From positions 1-64,000 of the forward strand of contig CAYJEJ010000001.1 of NCBI GenBank assembly GCA_964369315.1: a stretch of DNA of 64,000 nt, given 5' to 3'. The translations under genes and the position numbers were made by a program. Shown here piece by piece: positions 9,467 through 17,778 of the stretch. Numbering within the stretch: position 1 is the first letter of the stretch; the number at the start of each line of letters is the position of its first letter. The notes below the pieces were generated by a model. That model had not been told where the DNA came from. It saw only the letters and a list, made by a program, of their open reading frames with translations, and made no database searches. Source of the DNA: CAYJEJ01 sp964369315. Lineage in GTDB: Bacteria; Pseudomonadota; Alphaproteobacteria; UBA3830; JAIRWN01.

Positions 9467-10207
9467 ATGATAGAAGGGTGTGTGCCCTTATTCTTCAGCA
9501 CTGACATAATCTCTATGCTCGAGCTGTCTATGTGCGGCGTTGCGATGATATTGATGCTAAGATATTTTGGGCTATCGGGGCTATATGTTTATTTGGTCAT
9601 CACTTCCGTTACCGCCAATATCCAGTCGCTAAAAATTATAAATTATTCTTTTATTCAAACGCCCATGGTACTTGGCACCATAGTATTTTCAACAAATTAT
9701 ATCGTGGGCAACTTAATGGCGGAGTACTACAGCGAGCAAGAGGCCAAACGGGGCATTTTAATCAGTTTCGCGGGTTATATATTTTTTGCATTAATTATGT
9801 TTTTAACAATCAAATATCCGACCTGTTACACCGCCCCTGCTGGAACGGTCAACCTACATGAGCCTTTGAGACAAGTCTTCACCCCCACGCCATATTTATT
9901 GATTGCGAGCATATTGGCTTTTATCATTGGTCAATACACAAATGTTACAATATATAGTGCCATAAAACGTATCACGCCCCAGAGCATGATATGGCTGAGG
10001 TCACTCCTGTCTTTGGCAACTTCAACGTTTGTAGATGTGATAGTATATTCAGTATTGGCTTGGAAGGTTTTTTATGCCCTCCCAATTGGCTGGAAGACTT
10101 TGCTTTCAACATATGTTATAGGTAACTATGTCTTTGTTTTGATAATCTCTTTGTGTAGTTCACCGATTGTATACTTAGCCAAGAGGTTTGTCCCGAAGGA
10201 TAGATAA
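9467..10207 (+). CDS. queuosine precursor transporter (VUT/YhhQ family)
   Basis: About 246-residue hydrophobic protein with six or so membrane segments. Family landmarks include NYIVGNLMAEYYSEQEAK in the first third and the RSLLSLATSTFVDVIVYS block in the second half. YhhQ/QPTR proteins import preQ0/preQ1 or queuine, and the gene directly upstream of tgt fits that role very well. I chose ATG 9467 with AAGAG at about 9454-9458 as the ribosome-binding site; an in-frame GTG at 9458 is possible. The 3' end is 19 bases from the tgt ATG. Confidence 0.85.
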   Translation: MIEGCVPLFFSTDIISMLELSMCGVAMILMLRYFGLSGLYVYLVITSVTANIQSLKIINYSFIQTPMVLGTIVFSTNYIVGNLMAEYYSEQEAKRGILISFAGYIFFALIMFLTIKYPTCYTAPAGTVNLHEPLRQVFTPTPYLLIASILAFIIGQYTNVTIYSAIKRITPQSMIWLRSLLSLATSTFVDVIVYSVLAWKVFYALPIGWKTLLSTYVIGNYVFVLIISLCSSPIVYLAKRFVPKDR

Positions 10208-10226
10208 AAGGACAGATAAATATATT

Positions 10227-11426
10227 ATGGAAAATTTATATCCAAAATTTTCGTTTTCTATCACCCATCAAGACGGTGGTAGTCGCGTTGGCATAATAAA
10301 ATGCCCTCACGGAGAAATCGAAACCCCAGCTTTTATTTTTTGCGGGACAAAAGCTTCCGTAAAAGGTGTGTTTCCTCAGCAACTGCACGAATGCGGCACA
10401 CAAATCATCCTGTCTAATACTTACCACCTCATGTTGCAACCCACAGCAGACATCATTCAAGCAAATGGCGGTTTACACAAGTTTATGGGGTGGAACAAAC
10501 CAATTTTAACGGACTCAGGTGGTTTCCAAATTTTCAGCCTTGGACACGGCTCAGTTGCCGATGAAATCAAAGGGCGACGCTCTAATGCCCGTCCATCCTC
10601 CTTGGTTTCGATAACAGAACATGGGGCAACTTTTAAATCCTATATTGATGGAAGCGTTCAACACCTAACGCCTGAAAAATCAATTGAAGTTCAAAGAAAA
10701 CTTGGGGTTGACTTTATGGTCTCACTGGATGAATGCACCCCATACCATAGCGATTATGAATACACAAAACAGTCCATGCTCCGCAGTCATCGATGGGAAC
10801 AACGCTCCCTGAATGACTTTATTAAACATAGCAACGAAACACAGTCAATATACGGCATTGTTCAAGGCGGCGTTTACAAAGAATTAAGGAATCAGAGTGT
10901 AGAGTTTGTCAATAGCCAACCATTTTTCGCAAATGCTGTCGGCGGAACATTGGGCGGGACAAAAGAACAAATGTATGAAATTGTTGGGTTAACGATGGAA
11001 AACCTAAATAAAAACAGACCTACCCACCTCTTGGGGATTGGGGGATTAGGTGATATTTTGGAAAATGTCTCTCATGGCATTGATACCTTCGATTGCGTCC
11101 ACCCAACAAGAATAGCCCGTCATGGAGCTGCTTTAACCGTGCCGTCACAAGTCAGGAACGGTCAAAGAGAGCATATTAACTTAAAAAATTCGATTTATAA
11201 AATAGACGACACCCCAATACAAATAGGTTGCCGTTGTCATGCATGTTTAAACTTTTCTAAAGGATACCTGCATCATTTATTAAAAGCGAACGAGCTCCTA
11301 GCTTTTCAAGCAATTAGTGTTCACAACATCGCTTTTATGAATAATTTCATGACTATGGTTCGCTCTGCGATAAAAACAAATACGCTCGAAAAATTTAAAA
11401 ACGATTGGAAAAATGGCAATATATAA
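10227..11426 (+). CDS. tgt: tRNA-guanine transglycosylase
   Basis: 399-residue TIM-barrel enzyme that exchanges G34 of tRNAs with GUN anticodons for a queuosine precursor base. The substrate-recognition Asp96 (TDSGGFQ), the GIVQGGVYKELR block, the nucleophilic Asp289 (FDCVHPTR) and the zinc site Cys335, Cys337, Cys340 and His366 are all present. A TTG at 10188 would extend the protein by 13 residues into the transporter gene, but ATG 10227 matches the usual N-terminus. Cotranscribed with the precursor transporter upstream; the 3' end overlaps tamA by 14 bases. Confidence 0.95.
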   Translation: MENLYPKFSFSITHQDGGSRVGIIKCPHGEIETPAFIFCGTKASVKGVFPQQLHECGTQIILSNTYHLMLQPTADIIQANGGLHKFMGWNKPILTDSGGFQIFSLGHGSVADEIKGRRSNARPSSLVSITEHGATFKSYIDGSVQHLTPEKSIEVQRKLGVDFMVSLDECTPYHSDYEYTKQSMLRSHRWEQRSLNDFIKHSNETQSIYGIVQGGVYKELRNQSVEFVNSQPFFANAVGGTLGGTKEQMYEIVGLTMENLNKNRPTHLLGIGGLGDILENVSHGIDTFDCVHPTRIARHGAALTVPSQVRNGQREHINLKNSIYKIDDTPIQIGCRCHACLNFSKGYLHHLLKANELLAFQAISVHNIAFMNNFMTMVRSAIKTNTLEKFKNDWKNGNI

Positions 11427-13353
11427 AAAATTTCAGTCCACTTTAATTATCATAAGCATATTTTTTGCTGTATTCGTTTTTAATACTTATGCGGAGCAAA
11501 AGAAATCATCGAAAATATCTTATTCCGTGCATATAAAAAAAACCAAGGACTATAAGCGTTTGCCTACCGAATTTTGGGAGGCTTTTGAACGCGATGCAAG
11601 GCTTTTTAAATATGCCAAAAGTCAGGTCAGAAGCAAAAAACACCTAAAAGATAGGATAAAACAAGACATCTATATGCTCAAATTAAGGGTTCAGGCATAT
11701 GGTTTTTTTGAACCAAATATTGACTATGTAATTTTTGAAAATGCCAAAGGTATCGAGGTTTTAATAGTGCCAAATTTTGGCGAAAAATTTATAATAAAAA
11801 ATATAAAAATATCCAGCAGAACGCAACCACTGAAAACTGTGTTAGATAGTTTAAAACCGATAATCGGTAAATCTGCGTCTTACACAACAGTGCAGGCAGC
11901 GGCATATCTTCTTGAAAGAAATTATCAAAAAAACGGCTACCCTAATGCTCGCGTGACAAAAAAAGTAGAATCAATCAACCGAGAAACCAAAACTGTAACG
12001 TTATATTTTGAATTAGAAACTGGTCATTTTAAGGTCTTTGGGCAAAATGCTCTGGGTATGAAAAATTCGCTCAAACAGAAATTTATTGATAACAGAATAA
12101 CTTGGAAAGAAGGACAGCCCTATGATGTCAGCAAGGTTGAACAAACTAGTCATAATTTTTTAAATACTAAAATTTTCTCATATGTAGATATCCAGTGCGA
12201 CACCGAATCAAGTCCAAATTCTGTTCCTGTGAATATAAATTTGGTCAACGATAAACAAAGGATGGTCGAGTTTGGAGCGGGTCTTTCTTCATCGTCCATT
12301 CAGAGAAGAAACAAACAGGGCTTTAGGTTTAATAACCTAGATAACAGTTTAAAAGCAGCCGTAGTGAAAGGGTCATGGACACATTTTAATATGTTTGAGG
12401 GAGGCGAAAAACTGGCAGTTGACGCAAAAATCACTCCAACTGCGTTGCTAGAAAACGAAAAAGAAAAGCACTTGGAATCTGTCTTAACTGTCGAAATGAC
12501 CCAGCCAGATGTTTTAAAAACAGATAACTCTGCTGTCTATCGATTAAAAGTGGCTAAAGAGCCGACCTATGTCTACACAAAAAATAGCGTTGGCGTTGAA
12601 ACCTTGTATGATGTGGCTATTGAAAGCTCTGCGAATATTCAAACCGGCTTAGCATTAGAATTGGCGAATGTAAAAGATATTAATACAATTACAGACAATC
12701 AAATGGTACAATCAGTCGGCTATATTACTACTGGAATTCCTGTGTATTTTTTGTATAACTCATATGACAACCCGCTCAATCCAACATCTGGCTTCAACAT
12801 TAAGGTTTTGGAATTGCCCCAATATGCTAGCTTAAAATATAAGTTCAATAACTCAAAAAAATCTAGTTTCATCAACTACTTAGAATGTCGATGTGCCATC
12901 ACTCAAAAAATTGATGATGACGCACGATTAGTCCCTGCAGGATGGGCGAGCTTCAGGCAGGTTTCAGGTCTTGATTTTGCAATGTTACCATTGGACAAGC
13001 GTTTATATGCCGGTGGCGTCAATTCTGTGCGTGCCTATGCAGAACAGCTTGCAGGTCCGATGATAGGGTCAACCGACGAACCCACAGGGGGACGCTGTGC
13101 CCTAGAATTTGGCGGGGAGCTCAGAATCAATATCACAAAAAAGCTTGGGGTGGCTCCTTTTTGGGAAGCGGCAAAAGTGTCTAGTAAACTTTGTCCGTCA
13201 ACATCAGACACCTTATACAGTGGTTGGGGGGTTGGTTTTAGGTATAATACACCAATCGGACCAATACGTGCAGATTTCGCATTTCCATGTAGAAAAAGAA
13301 AAAACATAGACCCTTCTATGCAATTTATATTAAGTTTGGGGCAAGCATTTTAA
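11413..13353 (+). CDS. tamA: outer membrane translocation/assembly protein TamA (BamA/Omp85 superfamily)
   Basis: 646 residues: signal peptide (hydrophobic core about 10-26, probable cleavage near TYA-E), a long POTRA-type region (about 30-290) and a C-terminal 16-strand barrel (bacterial surface antigen domain) ending in the typical aromatic beta-signal GQAF. The barrel contains the LYAGGVNSVRAYA block, matching the conserved GG..VRGY motif of Omp85 proteins, with Ala in place of Gly. With the adjacent tamB it would form the translocation and assembly module that spans the periplasm and helps insert outer membrane proteins or move phospholipid. It overlaps tgt and shares one base with tamB, so translation is probably coupled. 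Confidence 0.88.
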   Translation: MAIYKKFQSTLIIISIFFAVFVFNTYAEQKKSSKISYSVHIKKTKDYKRLPTEFWEAFERDARLFKYAKSQVRSKKHLKDRIKQDIYMLKLRVQAYGFFEPNIDYVIFENAKGIEVLIVPNFGEKFIIKNIKISSRTQPLKTVLDSLKPIIGKSASYTTVQAAAYLLERNYQKNGYPNARVTKKVESINRETKTVTLYFELETGHFKVFGQNALGMKNSLKQKFIDNRITWKEGQPYDVSKVEQTSHNFLNTKIFSYVDIQCDTESSPNSVPVNINLVNDKQRMVEFGAGLSSSSIQRRNKQGFRFNNLDNSLKAAVVKGSWTHFNMFEGGEKLAVDAKITPTALLENEKEKHLESVLTVEMTQPDVLKTDNSAVYRLKVAKEPTYVYTKNSVGVETLYDVAIESSANIQTGLALELANVKDINTITDNQMVQSVGYITTGIPVYFLYNSYDNPLNPTSGFNIKVLELPQYASLKYKFNNSKKSSFINYLECRCAITQKIDDDARLVPAGWASFRQVSGLDFAMLPLDKRLYAGGVNSVRAYAEQLAGPMIGSTDEPTGGRCALEFGGELRINITKKLGVAPFWEAAKVSSKLCPSTSDTLYSGWGVGFRYNTPIGPIRADFAFPCRKRKNIDPSMQFILSLGQAF

Positions 13354-14543
13354 TGAAAAAGATAACAAAATATTTCATCATCATTTTCTCAGCAGTATTA
13401 ATGTCTGTGTGCGGGCTAGAGCTTGCACTACATTCTCAAAAAGGCTTAAAGACTGTCTTAAATGCTGGTTTAAAACTGTTTAATTACGATGCTCTCTTAA
13501 AATTTTCGTCTGGTCGAGGGTCATTATTCAAAGGAATTTTTTTAGAGAATGCTGAACTAGAACACGAAAATTTTGTTGCTAGTGCTAATGATATTTCAAT
13601 TAATGTTAATGTCTTGTCTGGGCTTTTTATAAAAATCAATTCTATTAATGGAAATTACACAAAAAACTCACAAAACATAAAAATCTCGTCCAAACACATC
13701 GAGATAAACCTATTCAATGGCATACATTCAGCTAGAGTTATTGACGGTGACATTAAAATCTTTAAGCAGAGCAAACAGATTTCTCATTGTGCAGATTTGT
13801 CGATAAATTTAACAAAAAAAGACCGCAAAACATTGGCATATGTCATCTCATCTAGTGATGTTTTCTATAACAATTTCATCGGAAAAAACGTAACAATCGC
13901 TGGAAATATCACTGATAATAAAGTTCTAAACGCTCAGATTTCAGCCCTAGATTCTTTTTTCAAAGACATCAAAATTGGCACAGTTAAATCGGACGCACTA
14001 TTAAGTTTTTCTGACGATAAGGTCTCGTTTGACCTGACTAACTTGTCGCTTATGGGTTGTTTAATGGAAATAACTGGCATTAAAAAAGACGATAATTTGT
14101 CAGGGAAAATTTTTATTCAATCAATTGAAGGGCAAACTTTCAAACACCTATTACGCAAAGTTCACATTCATTGGCTATATCCAATAGTAAATTTTCTTCA
14201 GGGCTCGAGAATAGATTTTTCATATGATGGTGATAATATTAATTGGAAATTTCACCCAGCAAATCGTGTTAGTTTTTGCCCAATTCTTGAATTAAAAAAG
14301 ATAAAATCTGGTCTTTTCGAGCTAACATCAGAAAGCATTCACGATAACAATCTCGTATTGAGCGGACAAATTAAATATGATGACAACATCGAATTTGATA
14401 TGGACATAGAAAACCCGAATTCAGAAAAAATCCTTTGTGAAGAGTGCTCATATCTAAAAAACATCAAATTTCTTAGTGGCGGACAATTAATGGTCTCAGC
14501 TAGGTTTCTAGAGGGCTCAAAAAAAAACTCTTTTTTTCTATAA
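13353..14543 (+). CDS. tamB: TamB, N-terminal part (frameshifted from the rest)
   Basis: 396 codons beginning with an N-terminal membrane anchor (about 7-27) followed by beta-rich repeats, as in TamB, the inner-membrane partner of TamA. The frame ends at a TAA (14541-14543) just after an A9 run (14519-14527) and a T7 run (14531-14537). In the -1 frame the same beta-rich sequence carries straight on for about 800 codons. Together the pieces give about 1190 residues, a normal TamB length, so this is one gene interrupted by a single -1 shift. Causes could be sequencing error, transcriptional slippage, programmed frameshifting or true decay. Confidence 0.8.
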   Translation: MKKITKYFIIIFSAVLMSVCGLELALHSQKGLKTVLNAGLKLFNYDALLKFSSGRGSLFKGIFLENAELEHENFVASANDISINVNVLSGLFIKINSINGNYTKNSQNIKISSKHIEINLFNGIHSARVIDGDIKIFKQSKQISHCADLSINLTKKDRKTLAYVISSSDVFYNNFIGKNVTIAGNITDNKVLNAQISALDSFFKDIKIGTVKSDALLSFSDDKVSFDLTNLSLMGCLMEITGIKKDDNLSGKIFIQSIEGQTFKHLLRKVHIHWLYPIVNFLQGSRIDFSYDGDNINWKFHPANRVSFCPILELKKIKSGLFELTSESIHDNNLVLSGQIKYDDNIEFDMDIENPNSEKILCEECSYLKNIKFLSGGQLMVSARFLEGSKKNSFFL

Positions 14544-16924
14544 AAGCGAGCGAAAATACTTTTAACATCCCTGTTCATGAATTAGCTTTTTCAAGCACTT
14601 TTGAGAATAAATTATTTTCTTTGTTAATCGACTTGAAGCTGCTTGACGAGACATTGGAGGCAAAAGTTAATGGTGGAATTGACCAAAACATTAACATCTC
14701 TAAGCTAGAAATTAAAAATAAATCTATTCACCTGATAAATAAATCTGAAATATCCGTAAAAAATCTTGACCATATTGTAGGTAAAATCAGCGGAACGTTC
14801 AAAAATTTAAATTTCATCAACTATTTTCTTGAGAAAAAAATTGAATGTGACGGAAGTTTTGACCTGTCCAGCACAGGGAATAAATTAATTGCAAAACTAA
14901 ACACCAATAAATTAAAAATAGATAAAATATCTTTCAACAACATTAACGCTCAAATTGAAACCAATCCAATTTCTCTTAATGTTACTGTAAAATCATCAAC
15001 CCTATATGGTAACAAAATTAACAATTTGACCCTCATCTCGGAGCAAGAAAAAACAGGTCAATTAAACTATAAATTATCAGCACTAATAGAAAACTTTAAA
15101 AATGCTTTATTACTTTCATCAGGTAGCGTTTTTTACTCCCCCAAAAACATAAACTTAAAAATCAATGATTTTTCAGTCAATAATCTCACAACCAAGCTTC
15201 GATTAGTCACTCCCGCATCAATACATTATGAAAATGACAATATCAACTGTTCAATCCCAAGCTTGACCTTTAATGATAGAGAGTTTTTAAGATTAGGGTT
15301 CAAAAAAAATAACAAACAAATTGATTGCTCACTTTATTTAAAAGATTTACCAGTATCTTTATTTAACCTAGTTGGATATAAAGCCTATAAATTTGGCACA
15401 ATCTCAACTGATTTCACAATAAATGGTTCACCAAACTCCCCCAATATAATCTTTAAGGGAGAATGTAAAAATATCGGCAAAAAATTACATAATATCAAAT
15501 CACATTGCATTTTTTCAGGTATATATAAAAACAACAGATTCACTGCTGATATAGACTTTCCCAATTTTGTTGGTATTTTTGGTCGCATTAACTTAGACAT
15601 TGGTTGCCAAGTTACTCTGTTTCCTTTTCATGTTGATGTTTATAAAAATGAATATTTAAAGATGTTATGCACCCTAAAATCAGACCTATCGGTTCCCATG
15701 AACATTTTATTACCAGATGGGATGGAATGCTGGGGCGTCTTAAACTCTAATCTAAACATCACAGGAACGCCAAGTTCACCCAAAATCGATGGTCAGCTTA
15801 ATTTAAAAGATGGCGGTTTTGAACAAATTTCATCTGGCACATATGTAAAAAACATCAATATTCTCGCCAAGACCAATAACAATGGTCAAATGCTTATAAA
15901 GGCAAGTGCGACCGACGACTCAGATGGTAAAGCATTTGTCACTGGTAATATTATTCGCCAAGACTCACAATCTATTCCAGTTTTAGACTGCCTAGTAAAT
16001 TTTGATAATTTTAAAATAATAGACGAAGATGATTTAATCGTCAGTGTAAAAGGCGATTCTTATTTAAAAGGTGGATTAGACTGTCTTCATTTTACTGGTA
16101 AACTCGACATGCCATATGTATTAGTCGATATCGACACAACATATAGCGATTCAAAAGGGGACTTACAAGTCCTAGAAAACGGAAAACATATAGATGTGTT
16201 TGAAACCCCAGAAATCAAGGTTTCCTTGCCCTTTAAATGTAATGTGGCACTGAATTGTCAAAAGCTGCATCTAAAAGGAAAGCTTTTGGACTCTGTGTGG
16301 TATGGAGATGTCAAGTTATTGGGAGGGTATGATAAAAACGCTGCATTAAGTGGGGTTTTAAAGCTCAGAGAAGGGCATTTCTGTTTCTTAGAAAGGAACA
16401 TCCCCATAAAAGTTGGAACCATCTCCTACAGTGAGCATGCTCCGTTTGTTCCCGTTGTTAATATGCACGCCAGTAAAGACATTAATATTGCAAAAGTCAC
16501 AGCAAACATAAAACAAACTTCAAGTAGTGTTGTTTTTAATTTAAACTCTAATCCCCAGCTACCTTTAGAGACTATTTTTTCTTATTTATTATTTAATAAA
16601 GCACAATATAATCTAACTATTTTAGAGGCTTTACAGGTCAATGGCGTTGTTTCTGCCGTGAAAGAACAATCAAATAAAACTTTCAAATTACTAGAATCTG
16701 TTGAGCAACAAGACTTAAGTTCGGACTTATCGTCTTATAACAACCCTTCAAGTAGTAATATCAGTCTTGGAAAGTATGTCGGCGAAAATATTTATTTAAG
16801 TATTGAAAACGATACTACTAAAAAGGTTGCCTTCATGAAGGTTCATATTGTTTTCACGAAAAACGTCTCTGGTCAAATAAACTCTCTAGGAGAGTTTGGT
16901 CTTGGATGGCAAAGACGATATTAA
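14528..16924 (+). CDS. tamB: TamB, C-terminal part (DUF490 domain), reached by -1 frameshift
   Basis: About 798 codons in the -1 frame relative to the N-terminal part; the frame is open from 14504 and no convincing start codon with a ribosome-binding site is seen near its 5' end (a TTG at 14621 is the first candidate). The sequence is a long series of beta repeats ending in the conserved TamB domain: GVLKLREGHF, then PQLPLETIFSYLLF and LEALQVNG, matching the pattern of the DUF490 C-terminus that contacts the outer-membrane partner. No decay (stops or gaps) occurs in the 2.4 kb downstream, which argues that the product is still made or that the shift is recent or artefactual. Confidence 0.8.
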   Translation, partial: LFFSIKASENTFNIPVHELAFSSTFENKLFSLLIDLKLLDETLEAKVNGGIDQNINISKLEIKNKSIHLINKSEISVKNLDHIVGKISGTFKNLNFINYFLEKKIECDGSFDLSSTGNKLIAKLNTNKLKIDKISFNNINAQIETNPISLNVTVKSSTLYGNKINNLTLISEQEKTGQLNYKLSALIENFKNALLLSSGSVFYSPKNINLKINDFSVNNLTTKLRLVTPASIHYENDNINCSIPSLTFNDREFLRLGFKKNNKQIDCSLYLKDLPVSLFNLVGYKAYKFGTISTDFTINGSPNSPNIIFKGECKNIGKKLHNIKSHCIFSGIYKNNRFTADIDFPNFVGIFGRINLDIGCQVTLFPFHVDVYKNEYLKMLCTLKSDLSVPMNILLPDGMECWGVLNSNLNITGTPSSPKIDGQLNLKDGGFEQISSGTYVKNINILAKTNNNGQMLIKASATDDSDGKAFVTGNIIRQDSQSIPVLDCLVNFDNFKIIDEDDLIVSVKGDSYLKGGLDCLHFTGKLDMPYVLVDIDTTYSDSKGDLQVLENGKHIDVFETPEIKVSLPFKCNVALNCQKLHLKGKLLDSVWYGDVKLLGGYDKNAALSGVLKLREGHFCFLERNIPIKVGTISYSEHAPFVPVVNMHASKDINIAKVTANIKQTSSSVVFNLNSNPQLPLETIFSYLLFNKAQYNLTILEALQVNGVVSAVKEQSNKTFKLLESVEQQDLSSDLSSYNNPSSSNISLGKYVGENIYLSIENDTTKKVAFMKVHIVFTKNVSGQINSLGEFGLGWQRRY

Positions 16925-16989
16925 TACATAATACTAATATATTAATATAATAAATATTGTATTTGATGTAGTGATGTGAACTGTGTGAA

Positions 16990-17004
16990 TTAACATTTTG
17001 TTAA
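16990..17004 (+). promoter_or_regulatory. CtrA-type binding site 1
   Basis: TTAA-N7-TTAA palindromic spacing, the consensus for CtrA, the alphaproteobacterial cell-cycle response regulator. It ends five bases before the perfect DnaA box at 17009, so bound CtrA could compete with initiation, as in Caulobacter. Confidence 0.5.
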
Positions 17005-17008
17005 ACAA

Positions 17009-17017
17009 TTATCCACA
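17009..17017 (+). promoter_or_regulatory. DnaA box (perfect consensus)
   Basis: TTATCCACA, identical to the high-affinity DnaA box. Single occurrences arise by chance, but this one is next to an A/T-rich block, a second near-consensus box and two CtrA sites. Confidence 0.6.
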
Positions 17018-17064
17018 CAAAAGATGCTGTCTTTAATCTAAGAAAACCGAGCATAACCAAAGAT

Positions 17065-17073
17065 TTATACACA
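17065..17073 (+). promoter_or_regulatory. DnaA box (one mismatch)
   Basis: TTATACACA in the same orientation as the perfect box 56 bases upstream; it fits the relaxed consensus TTWTNCACA. Confidence 0.5.
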
Positions 17074-17178
17074 TCTGTTGAAATAATATTGATGATGTTG
17101 ATAAGTTCGAGGTGTTTATCTGAATAAAAATGACAAAACACCACCACTTAAAAAAAGGCTAAAGCTATCAACACAATC

Positions 17179-17194
17179 TTAACAGACTATTAAC
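17179..17194 (+). promoter_or_regulatory. CtrA-type binding site 2
   Basis: TTAA-N7-TTAAC, a full match to the Caulobacter CtrA consensus, located at the right side of the candidate origin and 25 bases beyond the 3' end of the neighbouring minus-strand gene. Confidence 0.5.
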
Positions 17195-17218
17195 AGCTTT
17201 AGTCTCAGCAAAAATCAC

Positions 17219-17641
17219 CTAGACATCTAATTCAAAGTAATTGAACAGCTCCGTATACGCCTTTTTTAAAAAAGGCGTTGATATACTTAACAAAATCTTG
17301 GGATTAATAAAACTAAACTGATTTCCCAGAAGTCTGACTTTGTTTTTATCGGCTTTGACAAGATACCAGTGAACGCTCAGGCTTCTTTCCTCTTCTTCTC
17401 TTGTAGTATAGTTATATCGACAGATTGAAGGAAACTCTCCTTCGATGGAGTAATGTTCTTTCGTGAGATAAAACTTTTCTTCTAGTGTTTGGTGTAAAAA
17501 ATATTCTGGCGAATCTCCAACCACCTCAAACTTTGGCAATGACCAATATACAAACAAATCTCGCTTAGTCGCCAAAACGTCATTATTACACATCATGATG
17601 ATACCAATCTGTGTTTCGTGTAATTTTTCTTCTTCTTCCAT
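17219..17641 (-). CDS. hypothetical protein, possibly degenerate Nudix fold
   Basis: About 140 residues beginning MEEEEKLHETQIG at ATG 17641, with a weak GGA upstream; a longer form from 17668 is possible. The order of elements (strand with MMCNNDVLATKR, then YWSLPKFEVVGDSPEYFLHQTLEEKF) resembles a Nudix domain, but the catalytic box lacks the REx2EE core, so it would not be an active Nudix hydrolase. No signal peptide or membrane segment. It ends against the candidate oriC. I do not recognise the family with confidence. Confidence 0.55.
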   Translation of the reverse strand: MEEEEKLHETQIGIIMMCNNDVLATKRDLFVYWSLPKFEVVGDSPEYFLHQTLEEKFYLTKEHYSIEGEFPSICRYNYTTREEEERSLSVHWYLVKADKNKVRLLGNQFSFINPKILLSISTPFLKKAYTELFNYFELDV

Positions 17642-17778
17642 AACAATCCAAAAAATATATTTTAACAATTATAACAAATTCAATTAAATCAATCAAATAT
17701 TGGTTTACAAAATGACTATTTTAATGAGACTATCAATTACATTTATTCAACCTTGTAAATATATATGGGGGATTAAAC

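Larger units (their letters stand above)
16925..17218. other. candidate chromosomal replication origin (oriC)
   Basis: 294-base intergenic segment between tamB and a minus-strand gene. It starts with a nearly pure A/T block (16921-16966), a plausible unwinding element. A perfect DnaA box TTATCCACA lies at 17009-17017 and a one-mismatch box TTATACACA at 17065-17073. Two full CtrA-type sites (TTAA-N7-TTAA) lie at 16990-17004 and 17179-17194. In Caulobacter, CtrA and DnaA sites intermix in the same way at oriC. Sample base counts also suggest that G-over-C bias of the plus strand changes sign here. Inference only; some alphaproteobacteria have oriC beside hemE, which is not seen here. Confidence 0.6.
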
